Assembly (NCBI GenBank): GCA_949825065.1
Contig: OX463864.1
Span: forward strand, 18,427,327 to 18,491,326
Reading direction: 5' to 3'
DNA: 64,000 nucleotides
From: Odontocerum albicorne
Taxonomy: Eukaryota; Arthropoda; Insecta; Trichoptera; Odontoceridae
Shown: positions 44,304 through 54,954 of the stretch, piece after piece
Layout: the number at the start of each line of letters is the position of its first letter
Position numbering within the stretch: position 1 is the stretch's first letter
The notes under the pieces: generated by a model
Database searches by the model: none
Told to the model about the DNA's origin: nothing
What the model saw: only the letters and a program-made list of their open reading frames with translations
Translations under genes and position numbers: made by a program

Positions 44304-44863
44304 TTCTAGAGGCCAACACTCGGCTCCATGCACTATAGCGGGCCTGATCACTGTCTTGTAGATGTTGCTCTCAAGCTTTATTGGTAGCCTTCTGTCACAC
44401 ATAACCCTTATCGTTTCTCTCCATTTGATCCACCCAATTTTTATTCTAGAGGCCAACACTCAGCTCCACGCAGTATAGCGGGCCTGATCACTGTCTTGTA
44501 GATGTTGCTCTCAAGCTTTATTGGTAGCCTTCTGTCACACATAACCCTTGTCGTTTCTCTCCATTTGATCCACCCAATTTTTATTCTAGAGGCCAACACT
44601 CAGCTCCACGCACTATAGCGGGCCTGATCACTGTCTTGTAGATGTTGCTCTCAAGCTTTATTGGTAGCCTTCTGTCACACATAACCCTTGTCGTTTCTCT
44701 CCATTTGATCCACCTAATTTTTATTCTAGAGGCCAACACTCGGCTCCATGAAGTATAATGGACCTGATCACTGTCTTGTAGATGTTGCTCTCAAGCTTTA
44801 TTGGTAGCCTTCTGTCACACATAACCCTTGTCGTTTCTCTCCATTTGATCCACCCAACTAACG
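44304..44863 (-). repeat. 140-bp tandem repeat (4 units) of an RTE-like RT segment
   Basis: TTCTAGAGGCCAACACTC starts at 44304, 44444, 44584 and 44724, exactly 140 bp apart. Each unit on the minus strand encodes IKWRETIRVMCDRRLPIKLE, SNIYKTVIRPAIVHGAECW. 140 is not a multiple of 3, so the frame changes with each copy. Confidence 0.95.
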
Positions 44864-44879
44864 GCTCTTAACTAACGGA

Positions 44880-45014
44880 TTTCCACAGTAACTCATTCAT
44901 CATCAGAGAAAATGCTACATAAATAGCGGAATTCCTTAACTTATTTTCATTTTGTATTCTTTTTAGTTCATGTATTTCTACAGCATTTGTTCATCTCGTT
45001 TCAGTCTATGTTCC
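44880..45014 (-). pseudogene. LINE remnant interrupted by a SINE
   Basis: It carries CTACAGCATTTGTTC and TTCCACG as in 11700-11745, and resumes at 45395 with CACTCCCATACATCAAAGTT. Confidence 0.55.
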
Positions 45015-45018
45015 ACGT

Positions 45019-45390
45019 CGTCTTCGTTGCTGGGCCTCGTAGTCGAGGATGCCATCGCCATTCCAATGTCAATTTAGAAAGCGAAGCTGTACCGTGGCGT
45101 TTGTTTTTTTTTAACGAATGAACCGTTGCACACCAGCAAACTCACCGACGTCACCATTGTACTGTATCCGATGGCACACCTGAAACGAGACGATCGGAGC
45201 ACACTGGCATGTTTTTTTTTATGAATAGATAGGACCGAAGTTACAAATATTCTTATACCCTCGAATACTAGACGGAAAAAAATGCCTGTGTCATTCGAGG
45301 GAAGTAGGACAGCGCGGGGTTCGAACCGACGACATTCCGCACGAAAGTTTAAGTGTGTTACCGCGCGTCCATGCACCTCGATCCACATCT
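45019..45390 (-). mobile_element. tRNA-derived SINE family 2, with ACGT target duplication
   Basis: The inverted copy of 41015-41395 includes the B-box complement GGGTTCGAACCGACGAC. ACGT lies on both sides (45015-45018, 45391-45394). The paralogous LINE at 11735-11750 has the uninterrupted site. Confidence 0.75.
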
Positions 45391-45724
45391 ACGTTTCACT
45401 CCCATACATCAAAGTTGGTACTAGAATACTGTCATTTATTTTTATTGACCTTATTAAATGTAATATTTGTAATCTGCAGAATATTAAAATTAGTACTTTG
45501 GACGTTTGTTATCGCTAATGTCATTTATATAATTAATTAAACACATGTTTTTATCTCTATAACATTCCTGATGATTACCAAACTCGTTAAATTGAATAAT
45601 TTTCCACATTAAACCGAATGATTTGACAATTAAGTATGAATAAAATCTACACAATAAACTTTAAGTGATGCCTGTTTAGCTTTATAACACATTGTCGAAC
45701 TGTATTCAATACATTGCTAACCAA

Positions 45725-46440
45725 GTTGATCTCTCTCTCTCCCTGGCTCCATCCCAACTCATTGTCTGCGAAGACTGTTGGGGTCAGCTCTCCTCGTCCT
45801 CAGGTTGTATGCTCTTCTGTCCCGGACTACGTCCCCCAGGCCGTGCCTCCGCATCAGGTTATCTTTTTGCACCACCCATGAATTCTTTGGTCTTCCTCTG
45901 GTTGTTATTCGAGGAAGATCCATGGAGATTGCCTGGTTCACAATGTGATCGGGTGCTCTGCGTCCAACGTGCCCATACCATCTCAATCGCCTCTCCTCCA
46001 TCTTGCTGTTGATGTCTGTAACACCCAGGCTTCCACAAATGCGTGAGCTTCTTATTTTGTCTCTTAGGGACACACCTGCTGACCATCTTAGCATGCGCAT
46101 TTCAGCAGTTTCTAGTTGCCTAAAGTAAGAGGTATACATCGTCCAGCATTCGGAGCCATAGAGGGGTGCGGGTCTGACAATCGTTTGGTATACTTTCCCT
46201 TTTAACTTTACTGACATTTTCGAACTCCCGTCATTGATCTAAACTTCATCCATCCCACACTAATTCTATGTGTTACATCTGCTGCACATCCTCCATCGCT
46301 ATGGATGAGTGACCCAAGATACTTAAAGGAGTCACAATTTGGTAATGTTTCTCCATCCATTTGCATTACGGGAGTGACAGCATTTGTATTCTCGAATGGT
46401 AGGTACAGATACTCTGTTTTCTTTCTGCTCAGTCTCAATC
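45725..46440 (-). pseudogene. RTE-like LINE, RT C-terminal part with (AG)n tail
   Basis: Minus-strand order: KTEYLYLPFENTN, LPNCDSFKYLGSLIHSDGG, SVKLKGKVYQTIVRPAPLYG, SECWT, RMLRWSAGVSLRDKIR, RRLRWYGHVGRRAPDHIVNQ, TTRGRPKNSWVVQKDNLM. It ends in a GAGAGAGAGAGATC tail. One frameshift near 46208. It is the best preserved LINE C-terminus here. Confidence 0.85.
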
Positions 46441-46455
46441 CATTGTTGGAAGTTT

Positions 46456-46723
46456 TAATAACAGCTGTGTATAAAAGCCTTTTTGGAACCCATCGAGCAA
46501 ATTATATGATACAAAAATGTACCTGTAATAAAATCACTCTGGAATGAAGTTGCACAGAAAGTAAATAAAGATGGTAAGTTGTAATGAAATTGATTAGTTT
46601 TGAGAGTGGCATCGTTTGTTGACTCAACCGCTCCCGACTGTCAAATGAATTTGTGCGAAGCACTTCACCTAGTCGATTAGTCACGTAGCACCTAGCGAAT
46701 CACTTTGGTGTGGCCTTAGCCTA
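46456..46723. mobile_element. MITE family 'GGCC', partial copy
   Basis: Inverted half-copy of 12078-12599, ending in CTTTGGTGTGGCCTTAGCC. It abuts the RTE-like LINE. Confidence 0.8.
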
Positions 46724-46839
46724 AATAATATACAAACCTTTGTTTTATTGTTTTTCAAAAATGAACTTTATTCAGGACCATCTGTATAATCAATGTTTCA
46801 AGTACAGTGTTTTTTCCAAGTCTGCATTTCACTTTCGTA

Positions 46840-46900
46840 TATCAAAGTTGGTACTACAATTCTGTTGTGGACTGTCATCTTAGCAGATTGTTAATGTTGA
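46840..46900 (-). pseudogene. LINE RT fragment
   Basis: The complement of CATCTTAGCAGA..CAACAGAAT..CAACTTTGATA is the same late-RT segment as 11750-11810. Confidence 0.5.
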
Positions 46901-46941
46901 ATTTTGAATAGTAAAATAAGTTACAAATTAAAAAAAATATT

Positions 46942-48132
46942 ATATCGTCGTTGTTCTGCGAAAAGCATTTAAGCAAATTTTTACTTAAAATGACTTTTTG
47001 ATGCCATTTTACTTAAAAATAAAAATATCTACACATGGAAAAATCATTTATCATATGTCCAAAAGTTATATGGTTTCGCTGTTATGAAAAGATAAAACAT
47101 CATACGAGGCATATCCAGTGTACTGAATTTTTGTAGGTTACAATTTTTTTTATTTAAACAAAAAAATTACGTGGTTACCGTAGTACATATGTAAGCTATT
47201 TTTCGACATAGTCGCCATTCCTCTCAATGCAGGTGGTGAAGCGGGGTATCAACTTTTTGATGCCTTCCTCGAAGTAGTTTCCCGCCAACCCCTCCGTCCA
47301 CTTCTCCACCTCCTCCTTTACCTCCTCGTCGGTTGAAAACCTTTTTCCACCCATGTGCAGCTTCAGGGAGGTAAAGAGATAGTAATCTGAAGGTGCTAGG
47401 TCAGGGGAATGCGCGGGATGGTTCAGGACAACCCATTTAAACGAGGCGAGCAGTTCCGTCTGGCATTGTCGTGCAGCAGGCAGACACCCTTTGTCAGCAT
47501 GCCTCTCCTCTTGTTCTGAATCGCCCTTCGCAACTTTTTTAGGGTCTCACAGTATCTTGCAGAGTTGATGGTCTCCCCTTGAGGCATATATTCAATTAAA
47601 ATTATGCCTTGACAGTACCAAAACACGGATGCCATGATTTTCTTGGCTGAAATTGTGGTTTTGAACTTTTTGGCGGAGGGTGAAGAGGTGTGACGCCACT
47701 GTTGAGACTGCCTTTTGGTTTCAGGCGTGTAGTGTGCAACCCATGTTTCATCTCCAGTAACGATGGAGCGGAGAAATTCATCTCCATGGAGTTTGCAGCG
47801 CCTCAAAAACTCTTGCCCGGCCTCCACTCGATTCAACTTGGCGGGAGATGGGATTGACATTTTTCACGAAACGTGTTGTCGCGTCGACACTTCTCAACGT
47901 ACTAACCTCGAACCGGTCTCGTTGCGGAGGGGAAGGGTCAGGCTACACGGAAGTGTAGCCAACATGTCGAAAATAAAATCCATCCGGTCGTGAGAGCCTC
48001 AGTACACTTAGTTTCTGGATACGCCTCGTATATGGTAAATTGATTTTACACCACCTTCCGAAACTTCAAATTGCATTTATCTTAAAACTCAATATTTGGA
48101 CTTAAATGCTTTTCGCAGAACAACGACGATAT
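46942..48132. mobile_element. TIR element carrying a nested mariner
   Basis: 46942-46973 and 48101-48132 are perfect 32-bp inverted repeats (ATATCGTCGTTGTTCTGCGA..). Apart from the mariner only about 250 bp lies between them, so the host element was a MITE of about 260 bp. Confidence 0.9.
47104..48034 (-). pseudogene. mariner transposase, most of the catalytic domain, N-terminus deleted
   Basis: The ends are TACGAGGCATATCCAGTGTA and, on the minus strand, TATACGAGGCGTATCCAGAA. The minus strand encodes LNRVEAGQEFLRRCKLHGDE, SIVTGDETWVAHYTPETKRQ (first Asp), CLLHDNARRN (second), HSPDLAPSDYYLF (third) and GIKKLIPRFTTCIERNGDY. A frameshift lies just after LLHDNARRN, and the HTH region is missing. 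Confidence 0.92.
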
Positions 48133-48545
48133 ATTTGCAATGATTGCGTTTGCAATAAGTTTGCAGTTTACACTGAAACCTCGATGGAACCACTTTCTCT
48201 TTATTGAATACAAAAGTTAATCGACCTCAGCAATTATCAAATATTCAATTTAGTAAAACTTTATGCATATTTTTATGCAGCTGTAACGGTTATTGCTCTG
48301 AATTAATTTCTTCAATCCAATCAAAATTTGTTATATTCTCTTGTTATTCTTTTTGGCTACCTGGCGAGTTTCCATATTGGGCTTGCCTGCCTCCGGAAAC
48401 GTAGACTCCAAAATATATTTCAATATTTTTAGAAGCCTTCTGAGGTGACGGTTTCTGTTAGTTTTATCCGTACATCACCATTTTTGATATTCTGGTGTTA
48501 GCCAAGTTTTTCACATGTATAAAAGCATCATCTTGGGCTTCCCCA
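48133..48545. other. Unassigned intronic sequence
   Basis: No exon or element was recognised. Confidence 0.4.
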
Positions 48546-49150
48546 TTTGATGTAAATACGAGTATCATTGAGTAAGTATGTTTGGCTAGTTTGGTGGATA
48601 ATTTTAATGTATATGTTATTGAGTTTAGCAAGGTCCTTCTCCGATGTTGACTAAATCTTAGGTCTGGTCAGGGAAACTAGTTATTCCTTTTGCATTAATT
48701 GTTTTTTTTTTCGGTTCCTTGACTGAGTTGTTTGATATTTCGAAAGGGGTAAAACAGGGATGTGTTATGTCACCTTAGTTTATTAACATTACTACTATAG
48801 AGGTCTACAGGACTATTGAAGCCAATTCGCCATTTGGTGCAAATATCATTGAGTAACTATGTTTGGCTGGTTTGGTGGATAATTTTAATGTATATGATAT
48901 GTTGTTGAGTTTAGCAAGATCCTTCTCCGATGTTTACTAAATCTTAGGTCTGGTCTGGGAAACTAGTTATTCCTTTTGTATTAATTGTTTTTTCTTCAGT
49001 TGCTTGACTGAGTTGTTTAATATTTCAAAAGAGGTAAAACAAGGATGTATTATGTCACCTTAGTTTATTAACATTACTACTACAGAGGTCTACAGGACTA
49101 TTGAAGCCAATTCCCCATTTGATGCAAATATCATTGAGTAACTATGTTTG
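48546..49150. repeat. About 283-bp tandem repeat, 2.1 units
   Basis: ATGTTTGGCT lies at about 48578, 48859 and 49144. Units share CTTAGGTCTGGTC.GGGAAA and CTAGTTATTCCTTTTG.ATT. Confidence 0.85.
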
Positions 49151-49370
49151 GCTGGTTGGTTAGAAGATATTGCTACATGGCAACAAGCCCGCCATGTTGT
49201 ACTGTATACAAAGATAAACCTTTCATTATGTATAAAATTGGTATACCAAAGATTCTTCGAAATCTAAGGGACAATCCATGCTAAGAAATAAATTTAATTT
49301 AATAATGACGTGACATCTCTGCTTAAACGTAGTGCAAGGTCATGATCGGAAAGATGTTGAATATCCTCGA
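49150..49370. mobile_element. SINE/LINE tail and LINE fragment
   Basis: GGCTGGTTGGTTAGAAGATA with CAACAAGCCCGCCATG is the shared 3' tail. 49325-49362 has GGTCATGATCGGAAAGATG, as in the LINE at 8080-8105 and 30370-30395. Confidence 0.5.
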
Positions 49371-49395
49371 TGAGATTATAGGGGGTTACGGGGCA

Positions 49396-49938
49396 GTTAA
49401 CCCTTATCATGGCATTGTAACACAGGTGTTACACTAATTTAGGGATTTAAAAAACATATCCTGAAACTGTAACGTAATTTCAAATATGGCAACACATTCA
49501 AATACTATACATGCACTATTGTGTGCAGTGGTATCATCTGGTAATAAATATTGACAACGTTACAGCCTTTCAAATGACATCGGGTCAACATGTATTGACA
49601 GCGTGGGCGCGTTTTGAAAATTGGAGTAAATAATCTAAATATCTTATTAATCACTACATGTAGAGAAAATTTTATTCAAACGATTTTATTTGTTGATAAT
49701 TCAGCTATGTAAATGTTGTTCATGTTTTAGATTATAGAATAATTTTATAGCTCTTTTTGTGTTTTATAAAAATTGATATTTTGGCAATGTAACGTGGGTG
49801 TTACATAAAAAAAAACTATAAGGAAAAGCAGTGATTTTTCCCCTCAATTTTCCTTCATAACTTACCATATAACAAGGAATCACCAAAGAAAAACGTTAAT
49901 GTTTGGATAAATTGAACTTTGCCAAGGATAAGGGTTAA
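49396..49938. mobile_element. TTAA-flanked MITE, family B (543 bp)
   Basis: TTAACCCTTATCATGGCA at left and TGCCAAGGATAAGGGTTAA at right are inverted with two differences, and TTAA lies at both borders. There is no coding. This is the piggyBac-type pattern. Confidence 0.85.
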
Positions 49939-49984
49939 GGATATTATACAAAAATGACGATATGTGAATTTTGCGTTTATTTCT

Positions 49985-50445
49985 TATATTCTTCTTCTTA
50001 AACTTTCTGTAGACTCTCAAGAGTCTGTTACTGCAGGATTGTCCTCCTGCGATGCTGAGCTCCAGCTATCTCTCCATCGTTTCGGGGGTCTCCCTGGCGG
50101 ACGCCGTCCATCCGGCACCCCATGCAGAGCTATGTATGGAATTCTTGTGGAATTCATTCTCTGTACATGTTGGTACCAGTATCGTCGATGCTGTCGTCCC
50201 CATCTGAGCAACATCTTGGACCTCACAGACCTCTCGGATTGTGGTGTTCCTTACACGATCACGCAAAGTCTTCCCAGCAATAACGCGTTCGAGTTCTCAT
50301 TTCCGTTGTCCTTAGCATACTTTTTGTCCTGACAGTGTCCGCCCTCGCTTCAATGCCATATGTGAGGATAGGTCGCACACAGGTCTTATAAATTCTTATA
50401 TTCAACCTTGTATCGGACGTGTAGTGAGACGTGTGCAGTCACCCT
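49985..50445 (-). pseudogene. Non-LTR RT C-terminus, inverted relative of 54955-55555
   Basis: The minus strand encodes RWGRQHRRYWYQHVQRMNST, RIPYIALHGVPDGRRPPGRP, PKRWRDSWSS. It is nearly identical to the 55350-55500 copy, with stops upstream. Confidence 0.8.
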
Positions 50446-50858
50446 TGTATGTGGTATATTGAAAAATACAATGATGTGTAGATCTGTATATGAACTAATG
50501 TGAACCCTTTATATTTGTGCATGTAAATCATTGTATATGTATAATCAGTCTGTAATGTTCTTGTATTTGAAATGTATGTTTGTTTGACTCCGATCGCGTT
50601 CGCGACCGCAATAGAAATAAGTGGCTTGCGGGGCGATGCGTCAGAGTAGGTCGGGGCCCGGTCGGCATAAGCAGCGCTCAAAACCCCGAAAGTTGTTGTA
50701 TTTCGCGGGTATTGAGCGCTTGTGGTGGCCGACTGACCATTAATATAGAGGGCCCCCTGTTTGCGAAAAATTATATTCTCAGTACTACCGACTATACTGC
50801 GTATTACTTGAGACCCGCTACCTACTTCGACCTGCCTGAGAGGAATCTCTCCACCCCG
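50446..50858. other. Unassigned, GC-rich island in intron 1
   Basis: 50585-50760 is GC-rich with GATCGCGTTCGCGACC and GCGCTCAAAACC..GGTATTGAGCGC inverted motifs. The family is unknown. Confidence 0.4.
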
Positions 50859-51115
50859 TTACCTTCTTCTTCTGGATCTTCGCTTGGGAATTCGCGATTT
50901 CGATTCTCTGAGCGTGACGCGGCAACCAACGTGCCTACGATACAGTTCTTTGTGCCCTGTCCGGTACAAACCTGTTAAACCATTTCTGATATGATCGTAC
51001 TTTTTCAGATCATAAATAAATCTCAGATAAACATTTTGAAGACACTGTAGTTTGTCCAACTGTTTTTCCGCAACATCCAAATAACATACGTCTGCATGGT
51101 CTTAATGCTTCAGTA
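50859..51115 (-). pseudogene. LINE RT fragment
   Basis: The minus strand encodes DVAEKQLDKLQCLQNVYLRF, IYDLKKYDHI, the Jockey/CR1-type 'QLxxLQNxxxRFIxxLxKYDHI' motif. It ends about 30 bp before exon 2. Confidence 0.7.
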
Positions 51116-51143
51116 ATAAATAAAATTGTATTTTTTTTTACAG

Positions 51144-51242
51144 ATCAAGACTAGTGGACCATGCGTACAAGATGTACTTTAAGAACCAAACTTATTACAG
51201 GGTATCCAATCTAGACAACAGAATAGAGAATGCAGACCATAG
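51144..51242 (+). CDS. ABCD1/2-like: ABCD-type transporter, coding exon 2
   Basis: This 99-nt exon is preceded by a T-rich tract and CAG and ends AG|GTGAG. The AG from exon 1 plus its first A gives Arg, and the peptide then reads [12 protein letters not shown] and [18 protein letters not shown]. These match the ABCD1/2 block [32 protein letters not shown], a cytosolic loop after TM2. Phase is 2 on both sides. It lies 11,474 bp downstream of exon 1, after an intron filled with mobile elements. Confidence 0.93.
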
Positions 51243-51284
51243 GTGAGTTTATATCTTATTTTAGTTGTAATAAGTTGACAGTAA

Positions 51285-51530
51285 ATGGAAGGGAAGCCTA
51301 GGTGTTACAGACATCAACAGTAAGATGGAGGAGAGGCTGATGGATTGAGATGGTGTGGGCACGTTAGACGCAGAGCACCCTATCACATTGTGAACCAGGC
51401 AATCTCCATCGATCTTTCTCGAATAAGAACCAGAGGAAGACCAAAGAATTCATGGGTGGTGCAAAAAGATAACCTGATGCAGAGGCACGGCCTGGGGGAC
51501 GTAGTCCGGGACAGAAGAGCATACAACCTG
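51285..51530 (+). pseudogene. RTE-like LINE C-terminus, split by a SINE
   Basis: MRWCGHVRRRAPYHIVNQAI, TRGRPKNSWVVQKDNLMQ, DVVRDRRAYNL; it parallels 45759-46020. It resumes at 51705-51785 (AACCTGAGGACGAGAAGAGC). Confidence 0.85.
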
Positions 51531-51704
51531 GTGGTAATACACTTGTCTGGCGATCCGGAGGTTGCGGGTTCGATCCCCGCTTGAACCCAGATTCTTTTAA
51601 ATAGGATTCCAGTCTGGTTAACACTTAGGGCCTATAAAAACATCTTTCTGGTTGGTTGGAAGAGATTGCCACATGGCAATAAACTCGCCAGGTTAAAAAA
51701 AAAA
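51531..51704 (+). mobile_element. tRNA-derived SINE family 1 with AACCTG target duplication
   Basis: A truncated head with B-box GGTTCGATCCCCG, body GATTCCAGTCTGGTTAACAC, tail TTCTGGTTGGTTGGAAGAGA..CTCGCCAGGTT and A-run. AACCTG flanks it (51525-51530, 51705-51710). The paralogous LINE at about 45790 has the single, uninterrupted site. Confidence 0.9.
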
Positions 51705-51790
51705 AACCTGAGGACGAGAAGAGCTGATCCCAACAGTCTTCGCAGACAGTGAGTTGGGATGGAGCCAGGGAGAAGAAGAAGAAGTAATTT
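51705..51790 (+). pseudogene. RTE-like LINE 3' end with (GAA)n tail
   Basis: Continuation of 51285-51530; ends GGGAGAAGAAGAAGAAG. Confidence 0.75.
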
Positions 51791-51814
51791 TCAGAAATAA
51801 ATATGATAGATGCC

Positions 51815-51990
51815 TCCGAGATATGAATGATTTGATTCTTTGTATTGGATCGTGAATGATTTGATCCTATGTATTGGATCGTGAATGATTTGATCCTTTG
51901 TATTGGATCGTGAATGATTTGATCCTTTGTATTGGATCGTGAATGATTTGATCCTTTGTATTGGATCGTGAATGATTTGATCCTTTGTAA
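51815..51990. repeat. 29-bp minisatellite, about 6 units
   Basis: GAATGATTTGATCCTTTGTA plus TTGGATCGT is repeated; each unit contains the inverted pair GATCC/GGATC. Confidence 0.95.
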
Positions 51991-52149
51991 AATGAATGTG
52001 ATTATGATGGGATTTTGTATATTTATGACTGTTCTGTATATTTATTTTTACTTTTTTATTTTCTTTTGTGAATTCTACCCACCTTAACATGGGAATACAC
52101 CTGGTAAGGCAAGGGAGTGTTTTATTAAATGTCATTGTAAAAATCAAAA

Positions 52150-53460
52150 AGTACAGAAGAGCGCCAATTATCCGTGGTGATTGGGGAACACATGAGTCTG
52201 GGTAATTGAAAAACACAATTAATCCAAATTAAGTTTTAATTGATTTAAACATTTTTAGAGTTGAAATGCTAGATAATTTTTTCTATGCAAGATGAGTACA
52301 CGAACAAGCTTTCTCAATGTTTGACAAATACAATCGCTATACGCCGGTATCATACCGGAGCAATTACATTGAGAAGCCCCGGATCTACATATTATCGTGT
52401 CGGTCTGGACGCTGGTACACACCGCCAACTTACTAGCGTTAGTCAATCGGTATAATTTAAACCATAGATTGAAAACGATTCAGTTACTTGCTTTGTTATT
52501 TTCAAAATGTGGACATTTATCAAAAAAATTTATTTTTTTTCATTATTACTTAACCCATTAAGTGCCGGAAGTTATTAGTATGGCCGTGCCCAGCAGGCCG
52601 TGATTTTTTCAACAAAAATAAAACCTAAAAAATTTATATTTTTTGTATACAGATATAAAGGATATTATGAAAACTTACTAAATATATACACCGTGGGGCG
52701 TTTGAGCTGCCGTTCACTCAGAAAAACACAGTTTAAATATTCACAAAATGTCAGGGTTGTCACAACTTGACACAGAAAACACGTTTACTTATAAATATAG
52801 TGGAATATAATATACTTTGTAAAATAAAATCAACAAATTATCTGTATGATGTATAATAAAGCACAAAAGGTAAATAAACTATAAAATAAAACCGTAAAAA
52901 ATCTATATAAACGTCGTATTATGCCGCTAAACTACCGCCAATAACCAAAGAATACATGAAAACACACTTTGTAAATAAATACTTTGAAAAATTAACAAAA
53001 ATAATGCACAAAATTTAAAAATCAACAACTGAACAAAACTACAAACGAAGTCATTATAAATTATCGCAATTACGTCGCAAAAAAATGTAGTCGGTAACCC
53101 TGTATCAGAGACACGTATTGACTGTCAGTGAAAGCTTTTAGAAAGATGACTGTAACTTTGATAATATCGGTAAATTGTAATATTTAAGTATTTCTTGACC
53201 ATCCCAATAGATGTCCCTATGTGTTATGATTTATTAATTATCACAATTGGATTTGATATTGGCTTGCGACAAGCTCAATGGAGAGCGCGTTTACGCGTTC
53301 ATTTTGTATGGCCGGCCTGGCGAGCACTGAATCGGAGAGCGCGTCAACGCGCTCGTGGCAGTGAACCGGTTAAGAAAATAATTATACTACAGAAGACCAA
53401 CTTACGGATAATTTAGCTTTGAACAATCGGTACTCTACTGTATATAGTAAAAAATTAACA
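52150..53460. mobile_element. Possible pogo/Tigger-type element split by a TTAA element
   Basis: The left end TACAGAAGAGCGCCAATTAT and the right end (minus strand) TACAGTAGAGTACCGATTGT are similar and inverted, near TA. They resemble the 5232-5554 ends. Internal coding is not recognisable. Confidence 0.5.
52550..53373. mobile_element. TTAA-flanked MITE, family C (about 820 bp)
   Basis: TTAACCCATTAAGTGCCGG at left and GGCAGTGAACCGGTTAA at right, with TTAA borders. The right part contains GGAGAGCGCGTTTACGCG and GGAGAGCGCGTCAACGCG direct copies. Confidence 0.7.
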
Positions 53461-53658
53461 GTTGAAATCGACTAAATAAATGCTAGAGTATGCAGGACAA
53501 TGTGTATAGATGTGGCATAAGCAAAAGATGTATGTCAGAATAGAATGAAATGGAGATCTGTTCTTTGAGTCTGATTCAATAGGAATATGGCGTGGTGGTA
53601 ATGTTTTCGATTAATTCACGTTCTCGATTTCTTGACTCTATTTTTTGTTCAATTTCAG

Positions 53659-53798
53659 ACTGACGGACGACGTGTGCGTGTTCGCTTCGTCCTGCGCCCA
53701 CCTCTACAGCCACCTCACCAAGCCGTGCTTCGATTTGCTGCTAATCGCAATCACCATGGCTCGGTTTACGCATAAAATGAAGGCGAACATCATTGCTG
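53659..53798 (+). CDS. ABCD1/2-like: ABCD-type transporter, coding exon 3
   Basis: Acceptor AATTTCAG; donor CTG|GTGAGG. The translation starts (R)LTDDVCVFASSCAHLYSHL and continues TKPCFDLLLIAITMARF. This is the family segment LTEDVxxFAxSxAHLYSNLTKPLLD leading into the next membrane span (about residues 255-301). The exon enters in phase 2 and leaves in phase 1, consistent with exons 2 and 4. A short TIR element starts only about 45 bp after the donor. Confidence 0.93.
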
Positions 53799-53841
53799 GT
53801 GAGGATCAACATTTTTTCATAATGTCTCAATTCTTCAAGAT

Positions 53842-54392
53842 ACTATACTTAAGAAATTTTACCACGGTTCCTGTGACAGTTCACAAATTTGCCCCAATAC
53901 AGTCTTGTAACGACGTTCAGTAATTTTAATTATTTTATCAACTTTAATATAAGCCTCGATTCTAATAAATAACAAGTTATTTAGGTAAATACATTGCATA
54001 AAACTAGCAATAATGTCAAATTAATACATCTTGTTACAAATTAGCAAAAACGTGGCAGTTTGTTAAAATCAAATAATATTTGGCGACGTTTGTCAAAAAT
54101 CACTACGTTAGTCTGCATTGGCTGGGGATGGGGTATTCGATAATTGGATTTTCGATTTTTTTATACCTAAAATTAAATGTTCGTAATTAGTATTAATTCA
54201 TAGTAGATCTTGGCCTATTTAAAGATAGATACAAATTTTACAATACATTAGAAAGTCAGTAATTAGGAATTAAAACGTCAGTTTAGAGAAAAACTATTTT
54301 TTGATTTATAAAAAAACGATTTTACCCCATCCCTTTGAGACATGTCGTTTCAAACGTCACAGGAACCATCCTACATTTTCCCAAGTATATAT
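53842..54392. mobile_element. TIR miniature element, copy 2
   Basis: Inverted full-length partner of 24634-25222, in ABCD intron 3. The position of the G20 tract reads CCCCATCCC here. Confidence 0.85.
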
Positions 54393-54651
54393 ACATGTCC
54401 GATTACCAGGGTTGTGAAGTCTACAAAAAAAATTCCAACTGTGATTCCAGAAATTTGAAATGTTTGATTTCAACTGCAATTAAAATACATTTATTTGTTA
54501 TGTTTAATAATACATTTATTTGTTATACTGTAATTATTGTATGTTATACTTAATTACGTAACGTAATTACTTAAATTAAGGTGTTTTTGGAAATAATGTC
54601 TTCATGCTTAATGTTTTGTGCTGTGGAGTCTTTGTTTCTTTCTTCTATTTA

Positions 54652-54904
54652 AGGGAATGAGCCGTTGCACACCAGCAAATTCATCGGTGACACCGTTTTA
54701 CTGGATCCGATGTCACACTGAAGATAAACGATTGGAGCACACCGACATGTTTTTTTTCTTAAAGAATAGATACAACCAAAGACATAGATATCTTTATACC
54801 CCTGAATACTAGTCGGAAAAAATACCTGTGTTATTCGAGAGAAGTAGCACCGGTGACCTTCCGTACGTAAGTCCAGTACGTTACTATGCGGCCATGCACC
54901 TCAC
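54652..54904 (-). mobile_element. tRNA-derived SINE family 2, truncated
   Basis: It shares GAGCCGTTGCACACCAGCAA and CCCTGAATACTAGTCGG with 45100-45390 and has lost the tRNA B box. Confidence 0.65.
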
Positions 54905-54954
54905 AATGGTACATAGTGAATAATGTAATTTATCTATCCAATAAGTTTCTAAGT

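Noticed and set aside
50580..50978. 132-residue plus-strand coding frame in intron 1
   Set aside because: Partly antisense to a LINE RT fragment; no recognisable domain.
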